From Comamonadaceae bacterium (GTDB lineage: Bacteria; Pseudomonadota; Gammaproteobacteria; Burkholderiales; Burkholderiaceae_C), in assembly GCA_012274225.1 (NCBI GenBank), contig JAAOZX010000447.1, positions 1-32,523 of the forward strand: a DNA stretch of 32,523 nt, read 5' to 3'. Every line of letters starts with the position of its first letter. The first letter of the stretch is position 1. Positions 1 through 8,074 of the stretch are shown piece by piece. The position numbers and the translations under genes are program-made. The notes beneath the pieces are model-generated. The model was given only the letters and a program-made list of their open reading frames with translations. It was not told where the DNA came from and searched no databases.

Positions 1-320
1 CCGAGACCGAATTCCGGCGCGATCCCATGGGTCACATCGGCGAAATTGCCCGATGGCGACGTCGGCCGGCCGCTCGTCTGGCCGTGGCCGCGCGGGTAGG
101 CGCCCGGCGCAGCGGAAAGGCGGTTGCCGTCCTTGTTGGTGAGCGCCGTGAGGACTTGCGGGATGAACAGCGGCTGGGTGAAGGGTTGGTAGCCGAAGAA
201 GCGGCCGATCTTGTCGAGCCCCGCAGCATACGTGCGTCCTTGCCGGTACGCGAACGGAACCAGCAGCCCGGCGCCCGTCGCCATGCCCCATTGGAGTACT
301 TTTCGTCTGGGTACCATCAT
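1..320 (-). CDS. Tat-exported multicopper-oxidase-like protein, N-terminal part (runs off the left edge)
   Basis: This gene begins on the minus strand at two adjacent ATG codons (320 and 317) and reads open for 106 codons to position 1, so its C-terminus lies outside the window. A purine-rich GGAAGGAT stretch sits just upstream of the start. The protein opens with MMVPRRKVLQWGMATGAGLL, a twin-arginine signal followed by a hydrophobic stretch, so export in folded form is likely. The mature part then runs through a proline-rich segment around residues 45-58 and an N-F-A-D-V-T-H region near residue 95. This resembles the region before the first cupredoxin domain of three-domain multicopper oxidases, but no copper-ligand motif is reached. 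The signal peptide and reading frame are clear from the sequence; the enzyme family is a guess from the N-terminus alone, and another Tat substrate is possible. Confidence 0.55.
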   Translation of the reverse strand, partial: MMVPRRKVLQWGMATGAGLLVPFAYRQGRTYAAGLDKIGRFFGYQPFTQPLFIPQVLTALTNKDGNRLSAAPGAYPRGHGQTSGRPTSPSGNFADVTHGIAPEFGL

Positions 321-677
321 GCCGCCATCCTTCCAGCGTTGAATCTGGACCGTCGCCGCTATGGGTGGATCGGTTGTCCAAGCTGGTCGGCGACGCATTC
401 TTCATGCCAAGCCGTCCGGCAGGGACCCGCCAAGTCCTGACGCGCGAGCGCATTTCCGGTGCGCGTGACGGCAATTTCGAGGCCGGTAATTCGCACGGCC
501 GATGCCCCTGTTGCATTGCAGCGTGTGGGTCAAGTGAACTGGGGAATGGGTGATTTACCCCCCGGCCTTGGGTAAGAACCAGTACGCCACCTCGGCCTTC
601 CCGCCAACTTGCGACTGCGAAAGCGGATAGCGATCAGCTCAGCCTTGTGCTCAAATTGAGCCCAGGAATCGAGCAGC
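321..677. other. Intergenic stretch between divergent genes
   Basis: These 357 bases separate the leftward Tat-signal gene from the rightward 182-aa gene and must hold both promoters. I see no RNA gene, repeat or convincing promoter. A 28-codon stop-to-stop stretch on the minus strand (555-641) reads like protein but has no start. Confidence 0.4.
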
Positions 678-1226
678 ATGAGCAATCAACAAAAACCTGT
701 TCAAGAGGCAATCATCCGGCTTCGGGAGGCGGCCGTCGCCGACGCCCAAAGCAGCTCGGAGGAGAGCAAGCGCAAGCTGGCCTGGGCCGAGCTGGGGCTG
801 TGGGAGGCAATCGGTGCCCTCACCCGAACGGACATCGCCGCTGCGGTCAAACGCGCGGAGAGCCGGCGCGTGCAGACGATTCAGGACAGCCTTCAGGGCC
901 TTTTTCCGGAAGGAACCGTCGTCTTCTGCAAGCCCGAACACGGCGGCTCATTTGAAATCGACGGCCTGAACAAAGGGTCGACACCGCAAAACTGCGAAGT
1001 GTTGGCAAGCGGACAGGAAAGGGGCATGGCGCGCGATGAACGCCGCGAGCACTTTCTGGTCAGGGCCGGGGCCACCGTGTTCTTCTTTCGCGTCTGCTCG
1101 GCCGCTCCGGGAAGCGGGTATGACGAGTTCGTCGCTGGCCGGGGGTACGCGCACGCTTCTGACGCCGGGGCTCCCGAGCGACTGGAAGCCTACGCGCGCG
1201 ACGCTATCCAAACCCTGTGCAACTGA
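678..1226 (+). CDS. Hypothetical protein, 182 aa
   Basis: I do not recognise this protein. Residues 1-75 are charged and predicted helical (rich in Ala, Glu, Arg and Lys), which suggests a coiled or helical-bundle N-terminus. Residues 80-182 look globular, with several Phe and Gly residues and an F-F-F-R-V-C-S strand around residue 140. There is no signal peptide or membrane segment, so it is probably cytosolic. The start ATG at 678 has only a weak purine-rich stretch upstream. Amino-acid composition is balanced, unlike the Arg/Pro-rich shadow frames nearby, which supports real coding. It converges with the universal stress gene, with a hairpin between the two stops. Confidence 0.6.
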   Translation: MSNQQKPVQEAIIRLREAAVADAQSSSEESKRKLAWAELGLWEAIGALTRTDIAAAVKRAESRRVQTIQDSLQGLFPEGTVVFCKPEHGGSFEIDGLNKGSTPQNCEVLASGQERGMARDERREHFLVRAGATVFFFRVCSAAPGSGYDEFVAGRGYAHASDAGAPERLEAYARDAIQTLCN

Positions 1227-1274
1227 GGCCACCGGCCATTCCTCGCGGTGCCACGAGCGAACGCGATGGCGCTC

Positions 1275-1302
1275 TCGGCAGGCTGTTCAAATAGCCTGCC
1301 GA
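1275..1302. terminator. Hairpin between convergent genes
   Basis: A perfect 10-bp inverted repeat (TCGGCAGGCT / AGCCTGCCGA) with an 8-nt loop lies between the stop at 1226 and the opposing stop at 1327. There is no T-run on either side, so it may act as a weak bidirectional terminator or an mRNA 3'-end stabiliser rather than a classic intrinsic terminator. Confidence 0.4.
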
Positions 1303-1326
1303 CCGGCGTGCTGCCACCGCGGTCGG

Positions 1327-1719
1327 TTATTTCGCCTTGACCGCCAACACCGGGCAGGAAACGGAAAGCAGGAGTTCCTGGGCCACGCTGCCCATGATGA
1401 GTTTTCCCACGGGGGAGCGCTTTCTGAGGCCGATGACGAGCACCGACACCTGCAGGGACTCGACCAGGGCCTCGATTTCCTCCACGGCGCTCTTGCCGCG
1501 AACGAACTGCTTGAACTCGGCATCGACGCCGGCATCCTTGAGCAACTTTTCCACCCGCTCGACTTCCTGGACATCGATCATCGATGCGTCTTCCTTGGTC
1601 CCGCCGGGACTGGCATTGACCACTACCATGCGTTCATTGCGGCGCTTGGCAATTTCCATAGCCTTGTCCAGGGCCGCGTGGCCTTCGGGACGGGCGACAT
1701 AAGCTACCAGTATCGTCAT
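1327..1719 (-). CDS. Universal stress protein (UspA family), 130 aa
   Basis: This is a single Usp domain of typical length. The N-terminal strand MTILVAYVARPEG and the C-terminal run from residue 94 (LVIGLRKRSPVGKLIMGSVA) match the Usp fold. In ATP-binding members the loop carries G-2x-G-9x-G(S/T). Here it reads G97-L-R-K-R-S-P-V-G105 followed by M-G110-S111, so the later glycines and the serine are kept but the first spacing is non-canonical. ATP binding is therefore plausible but not certain. Such proteins are cytosolic and are induced by stress or growth arrest. The gene is divergent from the NDUFA9-like gene, with 98 bp between starts that must hold both promoters. Confidence 0.9.
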   Translation of the reverse strand: MTILVAYVARPEGHAALDKAMEIAKRRNERMVVVNASPGGTKEDASMIDVQEVERVEKLLKDAGVDAEFKQFVRGKSAVEEIEALVESLQVSVLVIGLRKRSPVGKLIMGSVAQELLLSVSCPVLAVKAK

Positions 1720-1817
1720 CGGCTTGCTCCTTCCTTTTTCGGTGCCGTAGATAGTACGCCGGTTTGCAAAAGGCAGCCCACGGGCGAGTTATCCTGCGGC
1801 TTTCCGGATCTGCTGCA

Positions 1818-2726
1818 ATGAAGAAGATTCTGGTCCTGGGTGGGACGGGGTTTGTCGGCCGGCACCTGTGCCAGGCGCTGGCGCGCCTGCAGTACGGCGT
1901 CACGGTGCCCTCGCGCAATCCTTCCGGGGCGCCGGCACTTCGATCGCTGCCCGGCCTGGAGTTGGTGCCAATTGATGTCCATGACGAAGGGGCGCTGGCC
2001 CGTCTGCTGCAGGGCCACGATGCGGTCGTGAACCTGGTCGCCATCCTGCACGGCAGCGCTTTCGATTTCGAGCGGGCTCACGTTGCCTTGGTGAAAAAGG
2101 TCGCGGGCGCTTGCGCCACTGCGGCGGTGCCGCGGCTGGTTCACATCAGCGCGCTCGGCGCCGGCAAGGACGCGCCATCGATGTACCAGCGCAGCAAGGC
2201 CGCCGGCGAAGCGGTGATCGAAGCCTCTCCGCTCGATTGGACCGTGCTGCGGCCGAGCGTCATCTTCGGCGAAGGCGATCAGTTCCTCACGCTGTTCGCC
2301 CGCCTGCAAGCGGTGCTGCCGGTCATGCCGCTGGCCGGGGCGGACACCCTGTTTCAACCGGTCTGGGTCGGCGATGTGGCCGAGGCCATCGTGCAGTGCC
2401 TCCAGCGGGACGACACCGGCAAGCGCGTCTACGAAGCCTGCGGACCCGAGCGTTTCAGCTTGCGGCAATTGGTGCAGATGGCGGGCCGCTGGTCCGGGCA
2501 CGCCAGGCCGGTGATCGGTCTGCCCTCCCCAGTGGCCCGGCTTCAGGCCCTGCTGATGGAGATGGCACCCGGGCCCACCTTGATGAGCCGGGACAACCTC
2601 GACTCCATGAAGGTGGACAACGTGCCCAGTGGCAGCCTGCCGGGCCTCGACGCGCTGGGCATCACGCCTCATTCCTTGAGTGCCATCGCGCCCGCGTACC
2701 TCGGGACGGCGGCCGGAAGCCGCTGA
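1818..2726 (+). CDS. NAD(P)-binding Rossmann protein, NDUFA9 / complex I-associated family, 302 aa
   Basis: This is an atypical short-chain dehydrogenase/reductase fold. The dinucleotide-binding motif GGTGFVG sits at residues 8-14, right after strand MKKILVL. The family signature continues with a V-V-N-L-V-A-I-L strand, H-I-S-A-L-G-A and a Y-x-x-x-K-like S-M-Y-Q-R-S-K-A-A-G-E, then an R-P-S-V-I-F-G segment. Proteins of this type are related to the mitochondrial complex I subunit NDUFA9, and bacterial members are often annotated as such. A role with respiratory NADH dehydrogenase or ubiquinone chemistry is possible but not shown. I chose ATG 1818 because it starts directly at the beta-1 strand; an in-frame ATG at 1764 would add 18 atypical residues. 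It ends 6 bp from the opposing NRAMP-family stop. Confidence 0.85.
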   Translation: MKKILVLGGTGFVGRHLCQALARLQYGVTVPSRNPSGAPALRSLPGLELVPIDVHDEGALARLLQGHDAVVNLVAILHGSAFDFERAHVALVKKVAGACATAAVPRLVHISALGAGKDAPSMYQRSKAAGEAVIEASPLDWTVLRPSVIFGEGDQFLTLFARLQAVLPVMPLAGADTLFQPVWVGDVAEAIVQCLQRDDTGKRVYEACGPERFSLRQLVQMAGRWSGHARPVIGLPSPVARLQALLMEMAPGPTLMSRDNLDSMKVDNVPSGSLPGLDALGITPHSLSAIAPAYLGTAAGSR

Positions 2727-2732
2727 CCGGCC

Positions 2733-4031
2733 TCAACCCGTCATCGTGACCAGCATGGCCACCACGGCCAGCAGCATGACGCCCGTTCCAAGCCACCCCA
2801 TTGCCTTCAGCCTCGCACTTGCAACCAGGCTGCCCATGATGTCCGGCCGGCCGGACATCAACATCATGACCACCATGATCGGGACGGAGATGACACCGTT
2901 GATCACGGCACTCCAGAACAATGCCTTGATCGGATCGATTGACGTGAATCCCAGGGCCACGCCCGCCAGGGTCGATGCGGCGATGATGCCGTAGAACTCC
3001 TTGGCCGCCGCAGGCTTGCTCTCCAGGCTGCCCTTCCACCGGAACGCACCTGCCATCGCATAGGCCGCCGAGCCGGCGAGGACGGGCACCGCGAGCAGGC
3101 CGGTTCCCACGATGCCGGCGGCAAAGAGCATGAAGGCGAATTCGCCGGCGATCGGACGCAGTGCCGTGGCGGCCTGGGCCGAAGTCTGGATGTCGGTGAT
3201 TCCATGGGCGTTCAGCGTCACAGCGGTGGTCAACATGATGAAGAAGGCAACGATGTTCGAGAACGCCATTCCCATGAACGTGTCGATCTTGATGCGGCGC
3301 AGATTGCGGCCCGCCTGAGCCAGCGCGCGCTTCAGGGGCCGTCCCTCGGGATCCGCCCGCATCTCCTCGACTTCCTGCGAGGCCTGCCAGAAGAAGAGGT
3401 AGGGGCTGATCGTGGTGCCGAAGACCGCGACGACTGTGGTGATGTAGGCCTGCTTCCAGGCGATATGCGGAAGCACCGTGTGTTCGAGAACCGCCGGCCA
3501 CGGCACATGCACGACGAATACCGTGCCCACGTAGGTCAGCAGCGCCAAGGTCAGCCACTTGAGCAAGTGGGAATATTTTCTGTAGGGGATGAACACTTGC
3601 AGCAGCACCGACAGGACGCCGAAGAGCACGACATACAAATGCGAGTTGCCGCCGGCGATCAGTTTCAGCGCGTCGGCCATCGCCGAGATGTCTGCCGCGA
3701 TGTTGATCGTGTTGGCAACAACCAGCAGCGCGACGATCCCGTAGAGCAGCCATTTCGGATAGTGGCGGCGGATGTTGGTGGCCAGGCCGTGGCCGCTGAC
3801 ACGGCCGATGCGCGCGGCGATGAGCTGGATTCCCACCATCAGCGGATAGGTGAACAGCAGAGTCCAGAGCAGCCCATAGCCGAACTGCGCACCGGCCTGC
3901 GAATAAGTGGCGATCCCGCTCGGATCGTCATCGGCGGCGCCGGTGACGAGGCCGGGTCCAAGCTTGGCGATCCACGAGTCATCGTGAGGAGGCGCCTGCT
4001 GCACGGTTGCGGGGTTCTGGCGAGTGGACAT
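2733..4031 (-). CDS. NRAMP-family metal ion transporter, 432 aa, atypical metal site
   Basis: This is an inner-membrane transporter with about eleven hydrophobic helices. The helix-1 region reads GPGLVTGAADDDPSGIATYS, where canonical Mn2+/Fe2+ NRAMP proteins have D-P-G-N; here it is D36-P-S-G39, so the ligand Asn is a Gly. In helix 6 the canonical M-P-H-N becomes S209-P-Y-L, so the soft-metal-selecting Met is a Ser and the His is gone. The fold and pseudo-symmetry look intact, so the protein is probably functional but with a different substrate from Mn2+/Fe2+, perhaps Mg2+ or another hard cation. Start ATG 4031 has no strong ribosome site. It is a single gene downstream of, and in the same direction as, the lipoprotein gene, across a 181-bp gap with a hairpin. 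Confidence 0.85.
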   Translation of the reverse strand: MSTRQNPATVQQAPPHDDSWIAKLGPGLVTGAADDDPSGIATYSQAGAQFGYGLLWTLLFTYPLMVGIQLIAARIGRVSGHGLATNIRRHYPKWLLYGIVALLVVANTINIAADISAMADALKLIAGGNSHLYVVLFGVLSVLLQVFIPYRKYSHLLKWLTLALLTYVGTVFVVHVPWPAVLEHTVLPHIAWKQAYITTVVAVFGTTISPYLFFWQASQEVEEMRADPEGRPLKRALAQAGRNLRRIKIDTFMGMAFSNIVAFFIMLTTAVTLNAHGITDIQTSAQAATALRPIAGEFAFMLFAAGIVGTGLLAVPVLAGSAAYAMAGAFRWKGSLESKPAAAKEFYGIIAASTLAGVALGFTSIDPIKALFWSAVINGVISVPIMVVMMLMSGRPDIMGSLVASARLKAMGWLGTGVMLLAVVAMLVTMTG

Positions 4032-4140
4032 GCGTTGGGTATGCGGCTGGGAGGCGTTCAGCTTTTCGATGCTAGCTCATGCGCGGGTTGCCTCGGTGAA
4101 TCGCATACGTGCAGACGCCGGATGGCGGGCGCAATGCAAT

Positions 4141-4163
4141 TCGGCCGTCATTTCGACGGCCGA
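4141..4163. other. Hairpin between the lipoprotein and NRAMP-family genes
   Basis: A 9-bp perfect inverted repeat (TCGGCCGTC / GACGGCCGA) with a 5-nt loop lies 50 bp past the lipoprotein stop. It lacks a T-run on the minus strand, so it could be a weak terminator, an mRNA end or an operator for the gene starting at 4031. Confidence 0.35.
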
Positions 4164-4212
4164 TCACGATCACTGCGGGACGGCTGCTGTGCCGTCGCGC
4201 ATCAGGCGCTGG

Positions 4213-5448
4213 CTACTTCGTCGCGAAGGTCACGAGTCCCGCGGGAGCCTGCGGATCGCAAACGGAAGCGGCACAACCTGCCGGTGATGAGCCCGACGAG
4301 ACCGGCACAAACGCCTTGGAGGTCACGCCGTCCACCGCGACGGAGTGCGCATTGTTGCCGGATGGAAGCATGGTCACCAGCGTACGCGTCGCCGCATCGA
4401 CGATAGCCAGCATCGGTGTGCAGGGCGACGCCGCACTGCAGGCGCCATCGGTCGCCGCCTTGCCCGACGCCGTCCAGCGGCTGGCAGCGTTGTAATACCG
4501 GTTGGTGGCCGGATCGTAGGCCACCTGGTCGCCACCACCGGCATTGATCGACGCCAGGATGGTTCCGTTGCTGCGGTCCAGGATCTGCATCAGCAGCGGC
4601 GCTCCGGTCGTACCTTCGCGGCAGCCCACGGCGACATCGTTGTTAGGTCCGAGCGCGAGTCCGGTGGGGTCGCAATTGCCCTCGTCATAAGTGCGCACGC
4701 CGGCAAGGGCGAGGTAGTTCACGCTGCCGCCGGCCGGGATGGCGCGGATGGCCGCACCGGGCAGGGCCACGAATTCGCCGTGCGGATGTGCCGTGCTGCC
4801 GTCGTTGTTCAGGTAGAAGGTATCGCCTGCGGCGTCGTACTGGCATGCCTCCAGCCCCGCCGAAGCAGCGCCGGCCGCGTCGGTGAAGGTGACAGTGGCC
4901 ACCACGGCCTGCGTGACCGTGTTGATCAGGGTCACGATTGGCGTATCGGCCTCGGGTGTCGCGATCATGTACAGGTTGTGTACAGAGTCGAGGCACCCTT
5001 CGTCGGCGCGTTTGCCGTTCGTGCCCACCGTGATCGTCTTCACGATCTGCTTTGCTGCGGGGTCGACGATCTTGACCGAGTTGACATCGCCGACGTACAG
5101 CAGATTGCCGACCGCGTTGATGCCGTTCGGCCCCGAGATCGAATTGTCGACCTTGCCGCCGGTGAGCCCGGTTCCGGCGAAGGCATTCGCACCGGTACCC
5201 TGGATTTGGGCGACGAGAGTGCTGGTCGCGGTATCGAATACATCGACAGCGGCGTTGGATCGATCGGTCAAGTAGTAGCGGTTGGCATTCACCGTCCCGA
5301 GATCGAAGCCGAAGTTGCTGCCGCCGCCGACGCCGGCGATCGGCGTCGTACTCAGAAAGCGGGCACCGGAGGAAGGACCGCCGTCGCCGCCGCCGCAAGC
5401 GGAAAGGATCATTGCCGCCGACAGGCAGCAAATCGAAACTGGTCGCAT
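4213..5448 (-). CDS. Lipoprotein with YncE/YVTN-like beta-propeller repeats, 411 aa
   Basis: The N-terminus is a lipoprotein signal ending in the lipobox L-S-A-C with the acylated Cys at residue 18, followed by a Gly/Ser-rich linker. The rest is built of repeats with a V-x-I-x-D-x-x-x-x-x-x-V strand pattern: VDVFDTATSTLVAQI, VKIVDPAAKQIVKTI, VTLINTVTQAVVATV, MQILDRSNGTILASI and LAIVDAATRTLVTML. This is the YncE/YVTN beta-propeller style. Cys pairs in the C-terminal part (C-S-A-A-S-P-C and C-A-A-S-V-C) suggest periplasmic disulfides. Asp+2 is absent after the Cys, so outer-membrane sorting is expected. I prefer ATG 5448 over ATG 5460 because GGAGA lies a few bases before it. The ligand and role are unknown. 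Confidence 0.8.
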   Translation of the reverse strand: MRPVSICCLSAAMILSACGGGDGGPSSGARFLSTTPIAGVGGGSNFGFDLGTVNANRYYLTDRSNAAVDVFDTATSTLVAQIQGTGANAFAGTGLTGGKVDNSISGPNGINAVGNLLYVGDVNSVKIVDPAAKQIVKTITVGTNGKRADEGCLDSVHNLYMIATPEADTPIVTLINTVTQAVVATVTFTDAAGAASAGLEACQYDAAGDTFYLNNDGSTAHPHGEFVALPGAAIRAIPAGGSVNYLALAGVRTYDEGNCDPTGLALGPNNDVAVGCREGTTGAPLLMQILDRSNGTILASINAGGGDQVAYDPATNRYYNAASRWTASGKAATDGACSAASPCTPMLAIVDAATRTLVTMLPSGNNAHSVAVDGVTSKAFVPVSSGSSPAGCAASVCDPQAPAGLVTFATK

Positions 5449-5654
5449 GAATGTCTCCATTTGAAATTGATGGTGCCAGGGGCCGCCGATATTAAGCGGC
5501 TCATGCGCATCGATGGGGACATTCGCGTGTAACGTTTTATTGCGGTAGCTAATTGGCAGCCGACTGGCAGCAGCTTGGCAGGAAGATCGGCTCGATTGTT
5601 GACGAACGAGCGCTACGCCTTAAAGTGAAATCACCCGATTCACCGGAGCCGGTT

Positions 5655-6797
5655 TCACGCTCTTGCCGGGGTGATCAGATACTTCGCCCCGGTGGCGCGT
5701 TGGCCGTAGGCCGCGATATGTTCCAGCGACAGGGCCTGCGCCAGCGAAACCTGCTGGGTATAGTGGCTCGCGAAAGTCGTCTTCAGTTCTGCGGCGATGC
5801 GCTTCCTGAAGGCCTGCATCGTTCCATCTTCAAGCTTCTGCATATAGGCGAAGACCAGCCAGCCACCCATGCCCCATGCCATGCCGAAGCTGCGGCTGAA
5901 CTCGGTGGGACCGGTGTCCAGGCTGCCGTACAGGTACACCTGCTTGTGCGTCGGCGAGCCATAGCGGCTGTAGGTCGCCGCCGTTCGGACCAGCGCGGTC
6001 TCCATGCAGGCCAGGATCTGGCCCGCGAGCTTGCCGCCGCCGATCGCGTCGAAGGCCAGCGTCGCGCCCGTTGCGGCCAGCATATCGGTCAACTCCTGCA
6101 GGAAATTGGGCGAACCCGAATCGCAGACGTGAGTGGCGCCCAGCGAGCGCAGCAGTCGCACCTGCTCCGGCTTGCGCACGATGTTCACGAGCGGGATCTT
6201 TTCCTGCTGGCACAGCCGGTGGAGCATCTGGCCCAGATTGGAGGCCGCGGCGGTGTGGACGATCGCCTTGTGGCCATCGCGCCGCATGGTCGCCACCATG
6301 GTCAGTGCCGTCATCGGGTTGATGAAGCACGATGCGCCTTCGGCCGGCGTGGTGCCCTCCGGCAGCAACAGGCACTCCGCGGCCGGCAGGCAACGGTACT
6401 GCGAGTACATCGATCCGCCGAGCATCGCCACGGTCTTGCCCAAGAGCGCCTGGGCTGCCGGCGACGCGCCCGCTGCCACGACGATGCCCGCGCCCTCGTT
6501 GCCGACCGGCATGTCCTGGCCGACTCGACCGGCCATGGCTTTCATGGCGGTCTCTGGCACACGAGCCCTGAGTACGGGGCGCGCCACAGTCCCCGAAGCC
6601 TTCAAGGTGGTCAGGTCGGCAGCGCCGAACAGCAGCCCGAGATCGGAGGGATTGAGCGGCGATGCCTCGATGCGCACCAGCACATCGTCCGCCCCGGGCA
6701 CTGGCACGGGTACCTCGGCCAGCGCGAGTTCCAGCTCGCCATCGGGACGGATGAGGGAGCGAAGTTGCAGGGCCGTGCGGGGGAGGGCGTTGGTCAT
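5655..6797 (-). CDS. Zinc-free medium-chain dehydrogenase/reductase (quinone-reductase-like), 380 aa
   Basis: This is a GroES-like N-terminal domain (residues 1-150; P-L-N-P-S-D at 48-53 replaces the zinc-ligand region) followed by a Rossmann NAD(P)H domain. The cofactor loop A-A-A-S-N-L-G-Q replaces the usual A-A-G-G-V-G but keeps the position. No catalytic Cys/His zinc set is visible, which places it with quinone reductase / enoyl reductase-like MDR enzymes. The substrate is unknown. The start codons of this gene and of the divergent ureidoglycolate lyase gene are only about 35 bp apart, so their promoters must overlap and they may be co-regulated. Confidence 0.85.
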   Translation of the reverse strand: MTNALPRTALQLRSLIRPDGELELALAEVPVPVPGADDVLVRIEASPLNPSDLGLLFGAADLTTLKASGTVARPVLRARVPETAMKAMAGRVGQDMPVGNEGAGIVVAAGASPAAQALLGKTVAMLGGSMYSQYRCLPAAECLLLPEGTTPAEGASCFINPMTALTMVATMRRDGHKAIVHTAAASNLGQMLHRLCQQEKIPLVNIVRKPEQVRLLRSLGATHVCDSGSPNFLQELTDMLAATGATLAFDAIGGGKLAGQILACMETALVRTAATYSRYGSPTHKQVYLYGSLDTGPTEFSRSFGMAWGMGGWLVFAYMQKLEDGTMQAFRKRIAAELKTTFASHYTQQVSLAQALSLEHIAAYGQRATGAKYLITPARA

Positions 6798-6832
6798 TGC
6801 GCTAATGTAATCGCCCCCCTATGCTGGCTGCG

Positions 6833-7339
6833 ATGAGACACATCCAATGCCAGGATATGGACGCGGCCGGATTCGCCCGCTTCGGCGAGGTGATCGATGC
6901 GGCCGGCAGCGCGCCGGAGCCGATCAACGATGGCACCACCCGGCGATTCCCCGACCTGGCCGAATTCGATATCGGCGACAGCCGGGTTCGCCCGGTGATC
7001 GGGATGTACCTTGCCGATGCCCGGGGCTTTCCATTGCGGATTGCTGCGCTCGAGCGGCACCGGCAAGCCAGTCAGGCCTTCATTCCGCTGGGCTTGCACC
7101 GCTTTGTGGTGGTGGTCGCACCGGCCGGAGACCATCCCGAATGGGACGAGGTCAAGGCCTTCGTCACGCGGCCGGGCCAGGGCGTCAGCCTGCATCGCGG
7201 CACCTGGCATCACGGTCTGGTGGCGCTCGGTGACGGCGACCGCTTTGCCGTGATCGAAGGAGGCAACTACCGGAACGATACCCAATTGTCCAGCGCACCG
7301 CGGGAACTGTGGCTCGATGGGCCGGTCCAACCTGTGTGA
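6833..7339 (+). CDS. allA: Ureidoglycolate lyase, 168 aa
   Basis: The enzyme cleaves ureidoglycolate to glyoxylate and urea, the last step of allantoin (purine) breakdown. The sequence carries the family order: A-G-F-A-R-F-G-E-V-I-D near the N-terminus, the H-x-x-x-S-Q-A-F-I-P-L segment (E-R-H-R-Q-A-S-Q-A-F-I-P-L), and the W-H-H-G cupin-like active-site strand in R-G-T-W-H-H-G-L. Length is as usual for the family. ATG 6833 is preferred because the protein then starts M-R-H-I directly at the fold; ATG 6821 in the same frame would add four residues. Neither has a strong ribosome site. No other purine-catabolism gene is in the window, so it sits alone here. Confidence 0.9.
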   Translation: MRHIQCQDMDAAGFARFGEVIDAAGSAPEPINDGTTRRFPDLAEFDIGDSRVRPVIGMYLADARGFPLRIAALERHRQASQAFIPLGLHRFVVVVAPAGDHPEWDEVKAFVTRPGQGVSLHRGTWHHGLVALGDGDRFAVIEGGNYRNDTQLSSAPRELWLDGPVQPV

Positions 7340-7458
7340 CAGTGCCGGCAGCTCAGGCCGTTTTTTCAAAGCCCTACGGGGCAGGCTGGAACGCCAAATC
7401 GTTCAGCCCCTGCTCAGCTCGAGTGCGCTATAAGTTGTAGACATCAAAGGAGGCGAAC

Positions 7459-8046
7459 ATGAGCAGCTACCCGGCCCTGGCAATCCGCACTCATCTCAGC
7501 AGCGGCGTTCGGCTGTGCCGGCCCACCCAGGATCAGCCCGCAACCACGCTGGAGTCGGCGGCGTTGCTGGTCATGACCGACCTCACCCGGGTTGCCGCCG
7601 TGGTGGCGTCGCCCGCCACCACGGTGGACGAGGCCAACCGCTACATGATGCGGCGCGGCGTGCGCATGCTGCTGGTGCTGGACGACCAGGAGCGGCTGTG
7701 CGGCATCGTCACCGCCACCGACATCCTGGGCGAGAAGCCGGTCACGCTCGCGCGCGAGCGCGGCGTGCGCCATTCCGACATCCTGGTGGCGGACGTGATG
7801 ACGCCGGCGAGCCGGCTCGACGCGTTCGACATCCGCACCGTGAAGGGCGCAAGCGTGGGCCATGTGGTGGCCAGCCTGCGGCGCAGCCGGCGCCATCACG
7901 CGCTGGTGGTGCAGGACTCCGCTGAGGGCGTCGAGGTGCGCGGGGTATTTTCGCTCTCGCAGATCGCCCGTCAGCTCGGCACCCCGCTGCATTTGCCTGA
8001 GGCCGCCGACAACTTCGCGGAGATCGAGGCGGCGCTGGTGCGATAG
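7459..8046 (+). CDS. CBS-domain pair protein, 195 aa
   Basis: Two CBS motifs can be followed. The first runs from about residue 44 to 100 (V-V-A-S-P-A-T-T-V-D-E-A ... R-M-L-L-V-L-D-D-Q ... C-G-I-V-T-A-T-D-I-L-G). The second runs from about 108 to 175 (V-A-D-V-M-T-P ... H-H-A-L-V-V-Q-D ... V-R-G-V-F-S-L-S-Q-I-A-R). Tandem CBS modules bind adenine nucleotides and act as energy or ionic sensors; stand-alone ones usually regulate a partner that cannot be named from here. A very strong ribosome site AAAGGAGG precedes the ATG by about 6 bases, so high translation is expected. The N-terminal 40 residues are not part of the CBS fold. Confidence 0.85.
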   Translation: MSSYPALAIRTHLSSGVRLCRPTQDQPATTLESAALLVMTDLTRVAAVVASPATTVDEANRYMMRRGVRMLLVLDDQERLCGIVTATDILGEKPVTLARERGVRHSDILVADVMTPASRLDAFDIRTVKGASVGHVVASLRRSRRHHALVVQDSAEGVEVRGVFSLSQIARQLGTPLHLPEAADNFAEIEAALVR

Positions 8047-8074
8047 GGGCGAAGCGAAGCCGGCGTGGCGGGTT

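Noticed and set aside
555-641. A 28-codon minus-strand stop-to-stop stretch that reads like a protein end
   Set aside because: It has no start codon and no continuation upstream; too short to call even a pseudogene.
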